Positions 29,258 to 37,919 of a DNA stretch of 64,000 nt are shown piece by piece. A program made the position numbers and the translations under genes. Each line of letters starts with the position of its first letter. Positions within the stretch are counted from its first letter, which is position 1. Below the pieces are notes generated by a model, which did not search any database, was not told the DNA's origin, and was given only the letters and a program-made list of their open reading frames with translations. Location of the stretch: NCBI RefSeq assembly GCF_023015805.1, contig NZ_JALKBA010000012.1, forward strand, positions 35,246 through 99,245. The letters run 5' to 3'. The stretch comes from Cellulophaga sp. F20128. GTDB taxonomy: Bacteria > Bacteroidota > Bacteroidia > Flavobacteriales > Flavobacteriaceae.

Positions 29258-30310
29258 CTATTGCTCTCTATTTCGAATACGCTCATCCCTAAATTCAGCA
29301 TAATAGCCCGACATTTTATACGATTTGGCGTGCTGTGTTTGCTTAACAAAGGATAGGGTCAGTTTAATCATATAAGGCGTTTGATGATGTTGTACAATCA
29401 CCGATTCAGCATCATCCTCACTTTGTATGGGGTCAAAATGTTTTACTTCCAGTTTCTTTTGTTCTTTATAAATATTCGATTCTTTGACCCATTGTTCAAG
29501 CTGAAAATCAGTTACATTATCCGTAGAATAAATAGATTTATTAGCATACAAACAAGTTAAAATATTTAAATACTCAATATCTTTTTCATTCATAGGAATG
29601 TTACTGAATTGTTTTTTATTTCCAATTTTATAGACTTTTGGGTCATACATTATAAGTAGCAAATCTGGTGCTAATGGGTAAAAAATCTGTAATCCCTTAC
29701 TTGCCATTCCATTGTGTCCGAAGGGAAATTTTCTTGATTCCAAAAACAGATTATATTTCGAAATAGGATTGTCGCTTGTTATCAATTCATTTGAAGTAGT
29801 ATTTCGAATCAGCTTGATTTGCATATCCATCATCATAGGTAGACTATTAAGAAGTAAGTCAAGTTTTTTTTCTATTGCATCTTCGTATGCAAAAAAATGA
29901 GTATCATAATCAAAATTTTTAAATTGAGGTTCGAGCTTCATTGCCGTTTTCATAATTGTATCTATCATATGATTAAAATCTTCAACATTCGACTTGGTGC
30001 GATACGCTTGAAGAAGGATAAATAGCCAAATAAGATAATAATTATCAGATTTATCCTTTGGCAACTCTTTTGTTTGAACCACCCTATTTAGAATTAATGA
30101 GCTCTGATTTTCAATAGTCCCAAACCATTCTTCCCTTTCCAAATCCTTGCCATAGAAATAATCTTCTTGGGCTTGTCCTTCCAAATTTGCTTTATGGATG
30201 ATTCTACCTGTATCCTTTAGACAGAGCTTAATTATTTTCGTGGAATCATTTAAACTAAAGTATCGTAAATAAAATTTCGGGACATAGTGTTGTTTTTTCT
30301 TATTGGCCAT
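29258..30310 (-). CDS. DUF4238 domain protein
   Basis: A 350-residue protein beginning with KKKQHYVPKFYLRYFS, the characteristic start of DUF4238 proteins, and with a conserved NPISKYN region in the middle (about residue 180). The family has no firmly established function; members are frequent in mobile and defence-rich regions. The gene is alone on the minus strand between the metal island and the repeat region, which suggests a separately acquired cargo gene. No membrane segments are visible. Confidence 0.8.
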   Translation of the reverse strand: MANKKKQHYVPKFYLRYFSLNDSTKIIKLCLKDTGRIIHKANLEGQAQEDYFYGKDLEREEWFGTIENQSSLILNRVVQTKELPKDKSDNYYLIWLFILLQAYRTKSNVEDFNHMIDTIMKTAMKLEPQFKNFDYDTHFFAYEDAIEKKLDLLLNSLPMMMDMQIKLIRNTTSNELITSDNPISKYNLFLESRKFPFGHNGMASKGLQIFYPLAPDLLLIMYDPKVYKIGNKKQFSNIPMNEKDIEYLNILTCLYANKSIYSTDNVTDFQLEQWVKESNIYKEQKKLEVKHFDPIQSEDDAESVIVQHHQTPYMIKLTLSFVKQTQHAKSYKMSGYYAEFRDERIRNREQ

Positions 30311-30404
30311 TATGAAAAAATTATTTAGATTGTAAAAATAAGAATGACAAATTTTAAGAAAGACAAAAAGCTAATTCATTTTATAGATTTTGTTTACATA
30401 AGCC

Positions 30405-31020
30405 ATTGCAACCCATTCCCCTGCATTCCGTAAAAAACTCCATTACGGTAAATGCGCTTCATTAAAAAAATCTTGGACAAAACTCCAAAGATTCCGATCT
30501 ACATTACGTTAATCCCGAAAAAAATCGGGAAACACTTCATTCCAAATCTCCATCTTTGAAGTTCAGTCCGCTTTAAACCCTACTGCATTAGGACAATCCA
30601 TTTTCATAATCCGTTCAGCACATTCCCCTACATTCCGCGAAAAGCTTCATTTCAGGAAAAGAGCTTCCCTGTAAAGGTCTTGGACAAAACTCCAAAGATT
30701 CCGATTTCCATTACGTTAATCCTGCAAAAAAGCGAGAAACACTTCATTCCTAATCTCCATCTTTGAAGTTCAGTCCGCTTTAAACCCTACAGCATTAGGG
30801 CAATCCATTTTCATAATCCGTTCAGCCCATTTCCCTGCATTCCGCGAAAAGCTACATTGCGGGAAAAGAGCTTCACTGCAAATATCTTGGACACAATACC
30901 CAATTTCTACTTTCCATTCCGCTAACCCGGTCCGTCCCGATAGCTATCGGGACTGGAACGGGACACTTCATTCCCAATCCGAAATTGTGAACGGAGTCCG
31001 CCAAATCGGAATTCCATTTA
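30405..31020. repeat. About three degenerate tandem copies of a ~207-bp unit, non-coding
   Basis: Copies begin near 30405, 30614 and 30821 (period 207). Landmark words recur in each: CTTGGACAAAACTCC (30472 and 30679; altered at 30896), ATCTCCATCTTTGAAGTTCAG in the first two, and CATTCCGCGAAAAGC in the last two. Copy 3 diverges after the first ~90 bases. Each copy is rich in short CATTCC/CATTAC words on one strand. No convincing reading frame crosses the region. The location just before ssb and the mobilisation genes is compatible with a replication or transfer origin. Confidence 0.75.
30934..30953. repeat. 20-bp perfect palindrome
   Basis: A self-complementary sequence with core CCCGATAGCTATCGGG at the end of the 207-bp repeat block; palindromes of this type are widespread between genes in Flavobacteriaceae. 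It could form a short hairpin; no function is assigned. Confidence 0.6.
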
Positions 31021-31242
31021 ATCATTTGGTGCCACTTCCTATGTTTTCGTACTTCACAAAAGTCTTTAAACCTCCATCCGCACCCTCGCCGTTATACCCT
31101 TTTATTGCCAGCAAAATACCAACATTTGGAAGTTGAACGGACTGCATAAACCGCTACGCTGCGCTTCACTTTTTATAAGTCCTTATCAATTCCAAATATT
31201 GAAAATGTATCAGCAACAAAAAAAGGTAACAGCGAGGGCGCT

Positions 31243-31410
31243 ATGGGAAGTAAATCTAAAATGAATCTTATGAAATCTTACAAAAACATCAAAAAGGAAG
31301 CGGCACCAAAAAAAACAAAAAAGGAAAACGCTCAAGATATAATAAGTAAATCACTTCAAAAAAATATAACAATAAACTGTCTGAATAGTTCAGATAGCAA
31401 TTTTAATTAA
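31243..31410 (+). CDS. Possible small basic protein upstream of ssb (55 aa)
   Basis: A 55-codon frame (MGSKSKMNLMKSYK to SSDSNFN), lysine-rich, ending 17 bases before the ssb start. The composition could be coding, but no family is recognised and no clear start signal exists. It may alternatively be leader sequence of ssb. Confidence 0.35.
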   Translation: MGSKSKMNLMKSYKNIKKEAAPKKTKKENAQDIISKSLQKNITINCLNSSDSNFN

Positions 31411-31427
31411 TTTTTAAATATTTTATT

Positions 31428-31772
31428 ATGAGCACTTTAAAAAATCACGTACAGTTAATCGGAAACGTTGGACAAGAGCCAACCATTACAAACCTTGAAA
31501 GCGGTAAAAAAGTAGCCCGTTTTTCACTCGCCACCAATGAGTTTTATAAGAATGACAAAGGCGAAAAAACACAAGCCACCGACTGGCACACGGTCGTAGC
31601 TTGGGGAAAGACTGCCGAAATTATCGAAAAATATGTAGGTAAGGGAAAAGAGATAGGAGTTACAGGAAAACTCAGAACCCGAACCTATACCACCGATGAT
31701 GGTAACCAACGCTATGTAACCGAAGTGGAAGCAAAGGAAATTCTTTTGCTTGGAAATAAAACCGATAAATAA
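31428..31772 (+). CDS. ssb: Single-stranded DNA-binding protein
   Basis: A 114-residue SSB with one OB fold: LKNHVQLIGNVGQEPTI at the N-terminus, the WHTVVAWGKTAEIIEKYVGKG motif in the middle and EVEAKEILLLG near the end. The acidic tail of housekeeping SSBs (DDDIPF type) is missing, as in plasmid and ICE copies. It covers single-stranded DNA during conjugative transfer or replication of the element. A strong hairpin follows the gene. Confidence 0.93.
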   Translation: MSTLKNHVQLIGNVGQEPTITNLESGKKVARFSLATNEFYKNDKGEKTQATDWHTVVAWGKTAEIIEKYVGKGKEIGVTGKLRTRTYTTDDGNQRYVTEVEAKEILLLGNKTDK

Positions 31773-31783
31773 TCACTAAAATT

Positions 31784-31819
31784 TAAGAGGGCGTTCCCGT
31801 GGAAAGTAGCGCCCTCTTA
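31784..31819 (+). terminator. Hairpin after ssb
   Basis: A perfect 10-bp stem, TAAGAGGGCG (31784-31793) with CGCCCTCTTA (31810-31819), immediately after ssb. The tail is T-rich rather than a clean T-run, so termination may be partial and allow read-through into the following genes. Confidence 0.65.
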
Positions 31820-31849
31820 TTCATTATTCACTACATAAAATAGAAAATT

Positions 31850-32230
31850 ATGAAATCACAAGTTAACGAAATCAAAGAAGGATTGCAACATTTTCACGGA
31901 ACGGAAATGTTCTATCAAATCCCATTATTAAGAACACGTTTTACAGACGGACTAAAATATCTTGTTAATGTAGCAGATTGTTTTTGGCTCATTACGGACA
32001 CTTCCGTAATTGCAAAGAGTCTGATGAACCGAAGCGAATTTATAACCATCGACTTTAAAAGATTGTCCGAGGAAAAACAGGATTTTACAGGGTACGAAGC
32101 AGAGATAATTTACAGCGATGGCAACGATAACGTATTGGAAAAACACGGCTATCGTGTAACAGATTTTCCGCTCGATGAACTGCGTTTATTTTTTGTAAAT
32201 GATACGCTGATGTTACCAAGCGAATACTAA
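31850..32230 (+). CDS. DUF6876 family protein
   Basis: A 126-residue cytosolic protein (HFHGTEMFYQIPLLRTRFTDGLKYLVNVADCFWLITD) that matches the DUF6876 family found in Bacteroidota conjugative elements near ssb and mobilisation genes. Biochemical function is unknown. It is followed after 11 bases by a 65-codon gene. Confidence 0.75.
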   Translation: MKSQVNEIKEGLQHFHGTEMFYQIPLLRTRFTDGLKYLVNVADCFWLITDTSVIAKSLMNRSEFITIDFKRLSEEKQDFTGYEAEIIYSDGNDNVLEKHGYRVTDFPLDELRLFFVNDTLMLPSEY

Positions 32231-32241
32231 ATTTTAAAGCT

Positions 32242-32439
32242 ATGGTTTATCTCAATTTTACAGACTTGAGCGAGGAGGCTCAAAACCGTCTTTTGGAAGA
32301 TTCCAAAAAAGACGTGGAACGGAAATTTGGGGATAGTATTCGCAAATACGTAAGAGAAAATTACACTTGTTTTGAAACGATGATTGAGGAAGAAGCATTA
32401 CGAAATTTATATTCCTACACATTCATTTTTAATATTTAA
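32242..32439 (+). CDS. Hypothetical ICE protein (65 aa)
   Basis: A 65-residue protein with an acidic helical N-terminal half (NFTDLSEEAQNRLLEDSKKDVERKF), 11 bases downstream of the DUF6876 gene and followed by a terminator hairpin. Proteins of this pattern are seen next to DUF6876 genes in related elements. No function is known. Confidence 0.65.
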   Translation: MVYLNFTDLSEEAQNRLLEDSKKDVERKFGDSIRKYVRENYTCFETMIEEEALRNLYSYTFIFNI

Positions 32440-32460
32440 TTTTCTGAACTTGATTAAGAA

Positions 32461-32490
32461 GCACCTCTAAATTTTGGAGGTGTTTTTTTT
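32461..32490 (+). terminator. Intrinsic terminator
   Basis: Stem CACCTC (32462-32467) with GAGGTG (32477-32482), then eight T residues (32483-32490). It closes the ssb to 65-aa gene unit. Confidence 0.85.
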
Positions 32491-32558
32491 GTATTATAAT
32501 TCCAAATCGAATAAAAAAACGTATCTTTATTTCGCTGAAATTCAGCATTCAAATTTAC

Positions 32559-32733
32559 GTAGGGTTATCCATTTTTCACTTTCGCCGATAACCTTACCCA
32601 TCGAAAAATAACATATCGGAAATTCATTTCCTTAAAATGGCAATTGGCTTTTTAGCCAGATTGTACGAAATTTTTGTTCGCCTGTGGCGAACGAAAAGGA
32701 GTAGCAAGAGGGTAACGGGCAGAGCCACGTTAC
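32559..32733. other. Hairpin-rich intergenic region, candidate oriT
   Basis: Within the 440-base gap before bfmA there are several inverted repeats: GTAGGGTTATC (32559-32569) with GATAACCTTAC (32587-32597, one mismatch), GGCTTTTTAGCC (32646-32657), GTTCGCC-TGT-GGCGAAC (32676-32692, perfect) and GTAACG (32712) with CGTTAC (32728). Clusters of such hairpins directly upstream of the relaxase and its accessory gene are typical of transfer origins. The nick site is not identified. The rest of the gap (32734-32879) shows no gene. Confidence 0.5.
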
Positions 32734-32879
32734 ATATTCCTTTTAGCGTATAAACCATTGAATTTCAAGTACTTGAAAATTAACGGATTATATAAATTTC
32801 TTCGATTTGCGTCAAATGCCCCCAAAGAGCCTGTAAACAGGGATGGATTTACGTCAAACACAAAAAAAAGCGAAAGAAA

Positions 32880-33440
32880 ATGGATTCATTCATCACAATT
32901 AGATTTAAGCGGGCAACTGCCAAACGTTTTCAAGAATTTTCAAAAAAGCACTTCAAGACACATACGGAAACGATGGAAGCCATTCTTGATTTTTTCTTCT
33001 ATAATGAGATATCGCCAAAAGAAAAATTAGGTCCGACAGGACGAACCATCGAAGCCAAGTTACTTAAAAGAATCAATGCCGTAATCGCTATAATGAGGGA
33101 TGTTGAAAAGACCCAAACCAAGCCTACAGTTGCAATGATTCAATCCCTTTTTGAGACAGAACAGCCAAGCAAAAAATCTTTGATAGTGGAAAAGAAATAT
33201 GCTCAAGAAAAAAGGAAGTACGCTTTCGAGAAAAGCAGAACCTTAAAAAGAACACTAAATTATAAGCGATGTATATCACAATCACAGCTCAAAAAATGGG
33301 TGGCAATTATTCTAAAAGTTCGGCTGATTTTGTGGGTTATCTGGAGAAGGAAAACCAAGGACTGGAACAGCAGGATATGGAGCATTTCTTTAACCAAGAT
33401 GGCGGCGAGATTTCAGCAGAAGAAGTGGTCAGGGAAATAG
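32880..33440 (+). CDS. BfmA/BtgA-family mobilisation protein
   Basis: A 186-codon frame. Residues about 1-45 (SFITIRFKRATAKRFQEFSKKHFKTHTETMEAILDFFFYN) form a ribbon-helix-helix-like DNA-binding start, the BfmA/BtgA relaxosome accessory pattern, followed by a long basic helix. The last ~57 codons lie out of frame over the start of the relaxase gene (33269-33440) and look like non-conserved, Trp/Lys-rich translation. The natural protein probably ends near 33270, so a stop seems to have been lost by mutation or frameshift, or the tail is dual-coding. It should act at oriT together with the relaxase. Confidence 0.8.
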   Translation: MDSFITIRFKRATAKRFQEFSKKHFKTHTETMEAILDFFFYNEISPKEKLGPTGRTIEAKLLKRINAVIAIMRDVEKTQTKPTVAMIQSLFETEQPSKKSLIVEKKYAQEKRKYAFEKSRTLKRTLNYKRCISQSQLKKWVAIILKVRLILWVIWRRKTKDWNSRIWSISLTKMAARFQQKKWSGK

Positions 33441-34300
33441 ACGGCAATACTGCAAAACTTGAAAAACACGAACCACGGTTTTATTCTATTACCGTAAGTC
33501 CTTCAAAATACGAACTGAAACGGTTGCAGAACCATAGTGAGGATTTGCAAAAATACACCCGTGAAATTATGAAGGATTATGTGGCTTCATTTAATCGCGA
33601 AATCAATGGACGACCCATTACAATCGATGATATAAAATACTATGCAAAAATTGAACACCAAAGAACCTTCAAAGGAACGGACTTTCAGATAAAAGAAAAC
33701 CAACCGTATGCCACAAAAATACTTCAGCTTAAAACTGAAATCCGAAATGTGCAAGATGGGCGAGCGGAAGGGAATGTGAAAAAATTGGAAAAAGAAATTG
33801 TGAAACTCGAAAGAGAAGCACCACACCAACAGAACGGAAAACGAATTGTACAAGGAATGCCAAAAGCAGGAAACCAAAGTCATATCCATATTATTGTGAG
33901 CCGTAAGGATGCTTCCAATAAATTCAGTTTGTCCCCAGGAAGTAAATACAAAGCTTCCGATGTTAAATTAAATGGTAAAACAGTAAAACGAGGATTTGAT
34001 AGAGATGGATTTTTTACAAAAGCAGAAAAGACTTTTGACAAGACTTTTGGCTATCAAAGGAACTTCGCTGAAACTTATAAGGCAAGAAAGGATTTCATCA
34101 AGAATCCGAAAATCTATTTTGCTTCACTAATGAAACTGCCCACCAATGAAAAAGCATTAGCGTTCAAAATAATGGGGAAAAGTGGTATCCCGATGATGCC
34201 GAGTATTCCCGTCACGCAGGCACAAGTGGCGATGAAAATTTTTAATAGGCTACGACGTGGTGCTGAAGTGGCCATTAAATCGAGTTCCATAGGAATCTAA
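33269..34300 (+). CDS. DUF5712 (MobB/BtgB-type) relaxase
   Basis: A 343-residue protein of the Bacteroidota mobilisation family that includes BtgB/MobB (DUF5712). The N-terminus (YITITAQKMGGNYSKSSADFVGYLEKEN) is characteristic, a long charged helical insertion lies in the middle (about 150-185), and a histidine cluster (HIHIIVSRKD, about 209-218) matches the metal-binding HxH-type motif of relaxases. It would nick oriT and stay linked to the transferred strand. It overlaps the bfmA frame by 172 bases and precedes the coupling protein by 9 bases. Confidence 0.85.
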   Translation: MYITITAQKMGGNYSKSSADFVGYLEKENQGLEQQDMEHFFNQDGGEISAEEVVREIDGNTAKLEKHEPRFYSITVSPSKYELKRLQNHSEDLQKYTREIMKDYVASFNREINGRPITIDDIKYYAKIEHQRTFKGTDFQIKENQPYATKILQLKTEIRNVQDGRAEGNVKKLEKEIVKLEREAPHQQNGKRIVQGMPKAGNQSHIHIIVSRKDASNKFSLSPGSKYKASDVKLNGKTVKRGFDRDGFFTKAEKTFDKTFGYQRNFAETYKARKDFIKNPKIYFASLMKLPTNEKALAFKIMGKSGIPMMPSIPVTQAQVAMKIFNRLRRGAEVAIKSSSIGI

Positions 34301-34309
34301 TTTAAAATT

Positions 34310-35890
34310 ATGCAAATGGACAATCTCGTAACGGTACTTTTTATTATTGTTTTGGGCAGTAGTGTTTTCTATGGAATATTTCGGATAAGCAGATATGCAT
34401 TTGTCGTCAATCTTCTATTGATTGGCGCTCTTGTGTATTATTTAAATGAACAATTACCATTGGTTCAAATAGCACTTTATTTGGTTTGTCCTCTGATATT
34501 AATTAATATAGGAATGTATGTTTTCTTGCATAAAACGGACGAGCCTAAAAGTGGAAATGCCAAATATCAGGTCAACTTTGCCACTACAAAAGGAAACTTT
34601 AAACTGGATAACCATAAACGAGGTGCATCCATAATCGGTTCTGCCGGAAGTGGAAAGACCGAGAGTGTTGTGTATGGATTCCTAAAACACTTTCAAAAAG
34701 AAGGATTTTGCGGAATTATTCACGATTACAAAGATTTTGAACTGACCGAAATGGCTTATCCACTCTTTAAGGATGGCGATATCCCTTTTAAGGTCATTTC
34801 CTTCGATAAAATTATCCACAGGGTAAATCCTATTGCGCCACGCTATTTAGAGAACGAGGAAAGCGTAAACGAAGTTTCAAGGGTATTGATTGAAAACCTT
34901 TTGGAACAAAGGGAATCAGGAACAACCGGAACAACAAAATTCTTCAACGATGCTGCGGAAGGTTTGATTGGTGGATTGATTTGGAAACTGAAAACCACAT
35001 ATCCACAGTTTTGCACACTTCCACATTTAATCGCCATTTATCAATATCTGGACACAGATAGCCTTATCCAGTTTTTGGAAACCAATACAACATCGAGGGC
35101 AATGGCAGATGCTTTTATAAGTGGCAAGGATTCTGAAAGACAGACCGCAGGTGTAAAAAGCACTTTGGCCAATGCGCTGAAACGAATTAGCACACAACGC
35201 ATTTTTATGGCATTGTCTGCGGATGAAGTGCCGCTCAATATAAATAGCCCGGAAAACCCAACCGTAATTTCAGTTGTGAACAATCCCAAATTTGAAACTT
35301 CGTACTCGCCTGTAATTGCCACCATCATTCACACCATTACAAAGCAAATGAGTGTTCGTAATAGCAAACCGTCTTTTCTATTGATGGAAGAAGCGCCAAC
35401 CATACGACTATTGAATATGCACCGTATTCCTGCGACACTTCGAAGCTATAATATTTCTACGATTTACGTAATGCAGGACAAAATCCAAAACGATATGATG
35501 TATGGCGATAAAGCAAGCAAAGCTATTTTAAGCAATCTATCCTACCAATTTTTCGGAAAGGTAAACGACCCGGACACCGCTAAATATTATGAACGTTTTT
35601 TTGAAATAATCAAAGATCCGACCAAGAGCATAAGTCGTGGGCATAATCTAGATTTTGATACACGAATTACAACTGGAGAAAAGGAAATACCTAAAATTCG
35701 GGCTGATGTGTTTTTCAGATTGAAACAAGGCGAATTCATAACCTATGCGGATGGAAAGGATAAAAAGATACAGTTCAAGTTAGCCAACATAAAAAGAGAG
35801 TTTCCGCAAGAATCGAAGCAATTTTCTCAAGCTGATTTGGAGGTTAATTTTGAACGGATTTATGAGGAAGCAAGGTCAATATTTGATTGA
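34310..35890 (+). CDS. Type IV coupling protein (VirD4/TraG-like ATPase)
   Basis: A 526-residue protein: two to three N-terminal membrane segments (about residues 8-75), a P-loop GSAGSGKTES at about 112, a Walker-B-type stretch LLMEEAPT at about 360, and the TraM-recognition/TraG C-terminal region. It couples the relaxase-DNA complex to the transfer channel. The start could also be the ATG two codons downstream (34316). It forms an operon with bfmA and mobB and lies separate from the tra operon on the other strand. Confidence 0.9.
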   Translation: MQMDNLVTVLFIIVLGSSVFYGIFRISRYAFVVNLLLIGALVYYLNEQLPLVQIALYLVCPLILINIGMYVFLHKTDEPKSGNAKYQVNFATTKGNFKLDNHKRGASIIGSAGSGKTESVVYGFLKHFQKEGFCGIIHDYKDFELTEMAYPLFKDGDIPFKVISFDKIIHRVNPIAPRYLENEESVNEVSRVLIENLLEQRESGTTGTTKFFNDAAEGLIGGLIWKLKTTYPQFCTLPHLIAIYQYLDTDSLIQFLETNTTSRAMADAFISGKDSERQTAGVKSTLANALKRISTQRIFMALSADEVPLNINSPENPTVISVVNNPKFETSYSPVIATIIHTITKQMSVRNSKPSFLLMEEAPTIRLLNMHRIPATLRSYNISTIYVMQDKIQNDMMYGDKASKAILSNLSYQFFGKVNDPDTAKYYERFFEIIKDPTKSISRGHNLDFDTRITTGEKEIPKIRADVFFRLKQGEFITYADGKDKKIQFKLANIKREFPQESKQFSQADLEVNFERIYEEARSIFD

Positions 35891-35960
35891 CGAGAACTCC
35901 ATAATAGCAATACGTTAAGCATTATTAAACCTAAACCTTAAAATTAACTTCATTCATCTT

Positions 35961-35991
35961 TTTGTATCGTGAAATTATACTAATATCTTTA
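35961..35991 (+). promoter_or_regulatory. Promoter of type III R-M operon
   Basis: TTTG (35961-35964) and TATCTTTA (35984-35991), spaced by 19 bases, match the Bacteroidota promoter with one mismatch in the -7 box, 20 bases before the mod start. Confidence 0.6.
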
Positions 35992-36011
35992 ATGCCTATT
36001 TTAAACAGCCA

Positions 36012-37919
36012 ATGACAGAATTAAGCCAAAGAGAGAAAGACTTCTTAATAGAAAAATTACAGAATGGCGAGCAATTGCCCGATGATTTTAAGTACAAACT
36101 TTTCCCAACAACCCAAAAGGAATATGAGCTTGTTTATGCTGGTAAAATGCGTAAAGAAGATATTCTTGCAGATGAAGATGGCGTGACGGCTGCACCACTA
36201 CAAATTGAAAGGACCTACAATGGCGACCGCGAATCCTATCCTGACGGTTGGAAAAATATGATTGTTTTTGGCGACAATCTTCAATTTCTGAAGACCATAT
36301 ATAAGAATGAAGACCCACTAATAAAAAATAAGGTAAAAGGGAAAGTCAAATTAATTTATATTGACCCACCTTTTGCAACGGAATCAGATTTTAGTGGTTC
36401 GCAGGGTCAAAAAGCATACACAGATAAAGCTAAAGATGCCGAATTTGTCGAATTTATAAGAAGACGACTAATTGTGGCACGGGAAATTTTAGCTTCTGAC
36501 GGTTCTATATATGTCCATATGGATACCAAAAAAGGTCATTATATTAAAATGATTCTTGATGAAGTGTTTGGAGAGCACCATTTTAGAAATGAAATTGTAT
36601 GGTGCTATTTTGGTTTCAAAAGAAAAACTTCCAAAAAATTTCCTCAAAAACACGATACAATCTACTCGTATACTAAATCTTCGACTTATCAATGGGAAAC
36701 ACAATTTAGGCAACATTCGCAAGCATATAAGGAAAGATTTAAAATTGATAAGGACGGTAGGCTTTATCGTGATGATGTAAACCCAACCGCTGGTGGTTCA
36801 AGGGTTATATATTTAGATGAAATCGAAGGGGATATTATCGAATCATATTGGACCGATATAAGTCCTGTTAATCCAGTTGCTAAAGAAAGAACGGGTTATC
36901 CAACTCAAAAACCTGAAGCTTTATTACAGAGAATTATAGAGTCATCTACTGAAGAAGGAGATTTGGTTTTGGATTTTTTTGGTGGTAGCGGAACAACAGC
37001 TGCTGTAGCTGAAAAATTAAATAGAAAATGGATTACTTGTGATATTGGTAAATTTTCATATTACACATTGCAAAAGAGAATTCTCACAATTGAAAATACA
37101 CGTTCTCTTCAAAATAAGAATATAGATTATAAGAAAACTTCAAGGGCATTTGAGACTTTAAATTTAGGTTTTTATGATATTGAAAAACTTTTTAAATTAA
37201 AGCACGAGGAGTATCAAAACTTTGTGCTCAATCTTTTCGAGGTAAACCCGAAATCAAAAAAAATAGCAGGAATTGAGTTTCAAGGAGAACGCAAGGATGG
37301 ATATGATGTATTGATTTGGAAATATTGGGAACATAAAGATGCAGCTGTAGATGAAGATTATTTGCAGATATTACATAAAAACATTGGTAAAAAAGTTGGG
37401 GACCGTATTTATATTGTTGCCCCAGCAAATTCTGTCCAATTCATTGACGATTACTATGAGATTGGCGACGTGCGCTATTATTTTCTAAAAGTGCCATATC
37501 AAATTATTCAAGAATTGCATAAAGAAAAATTCAAAAAATTCAGACAGCCTACAAGTTCAAGTAATGTAAACTCACTGGAAAATGCAGTAGGTTTTCATTT
37601 TATTAGACAACCCGAAGTTAAGTCCTCTTTTGATAATGGCGTCATAACAATAGAAGCGTTTAAAGCATACTATCCAGATGAAGACACATTAGAAGATATT
37701 CCTGGCCTCGATGCTTTAGCGATGGTTGTTGTAGACAAGGATTATAATGGTAATGAATTTTTAATGTCCGATGTGTTTTTTGCGGCAGATATTATCGGCG
37801 AAGATGGTCAAGCTCAAATCTCAATACAAGATTGTGGTCATAAAGTAAGCGCGGTATATGTTGATATTTACGGCAATGAATTTCGTGAAGTATTTACCAA
37901 TAAAAATATTAACGTATGA
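36012..37919 (+). CDS. mod: Type III restriction-modification: Mod (adenine-N6 methyltransferase)
   Basis: A 635-residue DNA methyltransferase. The catalytic motif DPPF (residues 118-121) precedes the AdoMet-binding motif DFFGGSGTT (about 320-328), the beta-class order typical of type III Mod subunits. It methylates adenine in an asymmetric site and carries target recognition between the two motifs (about 190-290). The stop overlaps the start of res by 4 bases (ATGA). It has its own promoter-like element and appears intact. The recognition sequence cannot be predicted. Confidence 0.93.
   Translation: MTELSQREKDFLIEKLQNGEQLPDDFKYKLFPTTQKEYELVYAGKMRKEDILADEDGVTAAPLQIERTYNGDRESYPDGWKNMIVFGDNLQFLKTIYKNEDPLIKNKVKGKVKLIYIDPPFATESDFSGSQGQKAYTDKAKDAEFVEFIRRRLIVAREILASDGSIYVHMDTKKGHYIKMILDEVFGEHHFRNEIVWCYFGFKRKTSKKFPQKHDTIYSYTKSSTYQWETQFRQHSQAYKERFKIDKDGRLYRDDVNPTAGGSRVIYLDEIEGDIIESYWTDISPVNPVAKERTGYPTQKPEALLQRIIESSTEEGDLVLDFFGGSGTTAAVAEKLNRKWITCDIGKFSYYTLQKRILTIENTRSLQNKNIDYKKTSRAFETLNLGFYDIEKLFKLKHEEYQNFVLNLFEVNPKSKKIAGIEFQGERKDGYDVLIWKYWEHKDAAVDEDYLQILHKNIGKKVGDRIYIVAPANSVQFIDDYYEIGDVRYYFLKVPYQIIQELHKEKFKKFRQPTSSSNVNSLENAVGFHFIRQPEVKSSFDNGVITIEAFKAYYPDEDTLEDIPGLDALAMVVVDKDYNGNEFLMSDVFFAADIIGEDGQAQISIQDCGHKVSAVYVDIYGNEFREVFTNKNINV

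Noticed and set aside
30405..31020. CRISPR array
   Set aside because: The unit is 207 bp without short constant repeats and unique spacers, and no cas genes are nearby.
32758..33030. 90-codon frame before and over bfmA
   Set aside because: It overlaps the well-supported bfmA start in another frame and has no recognisable features.
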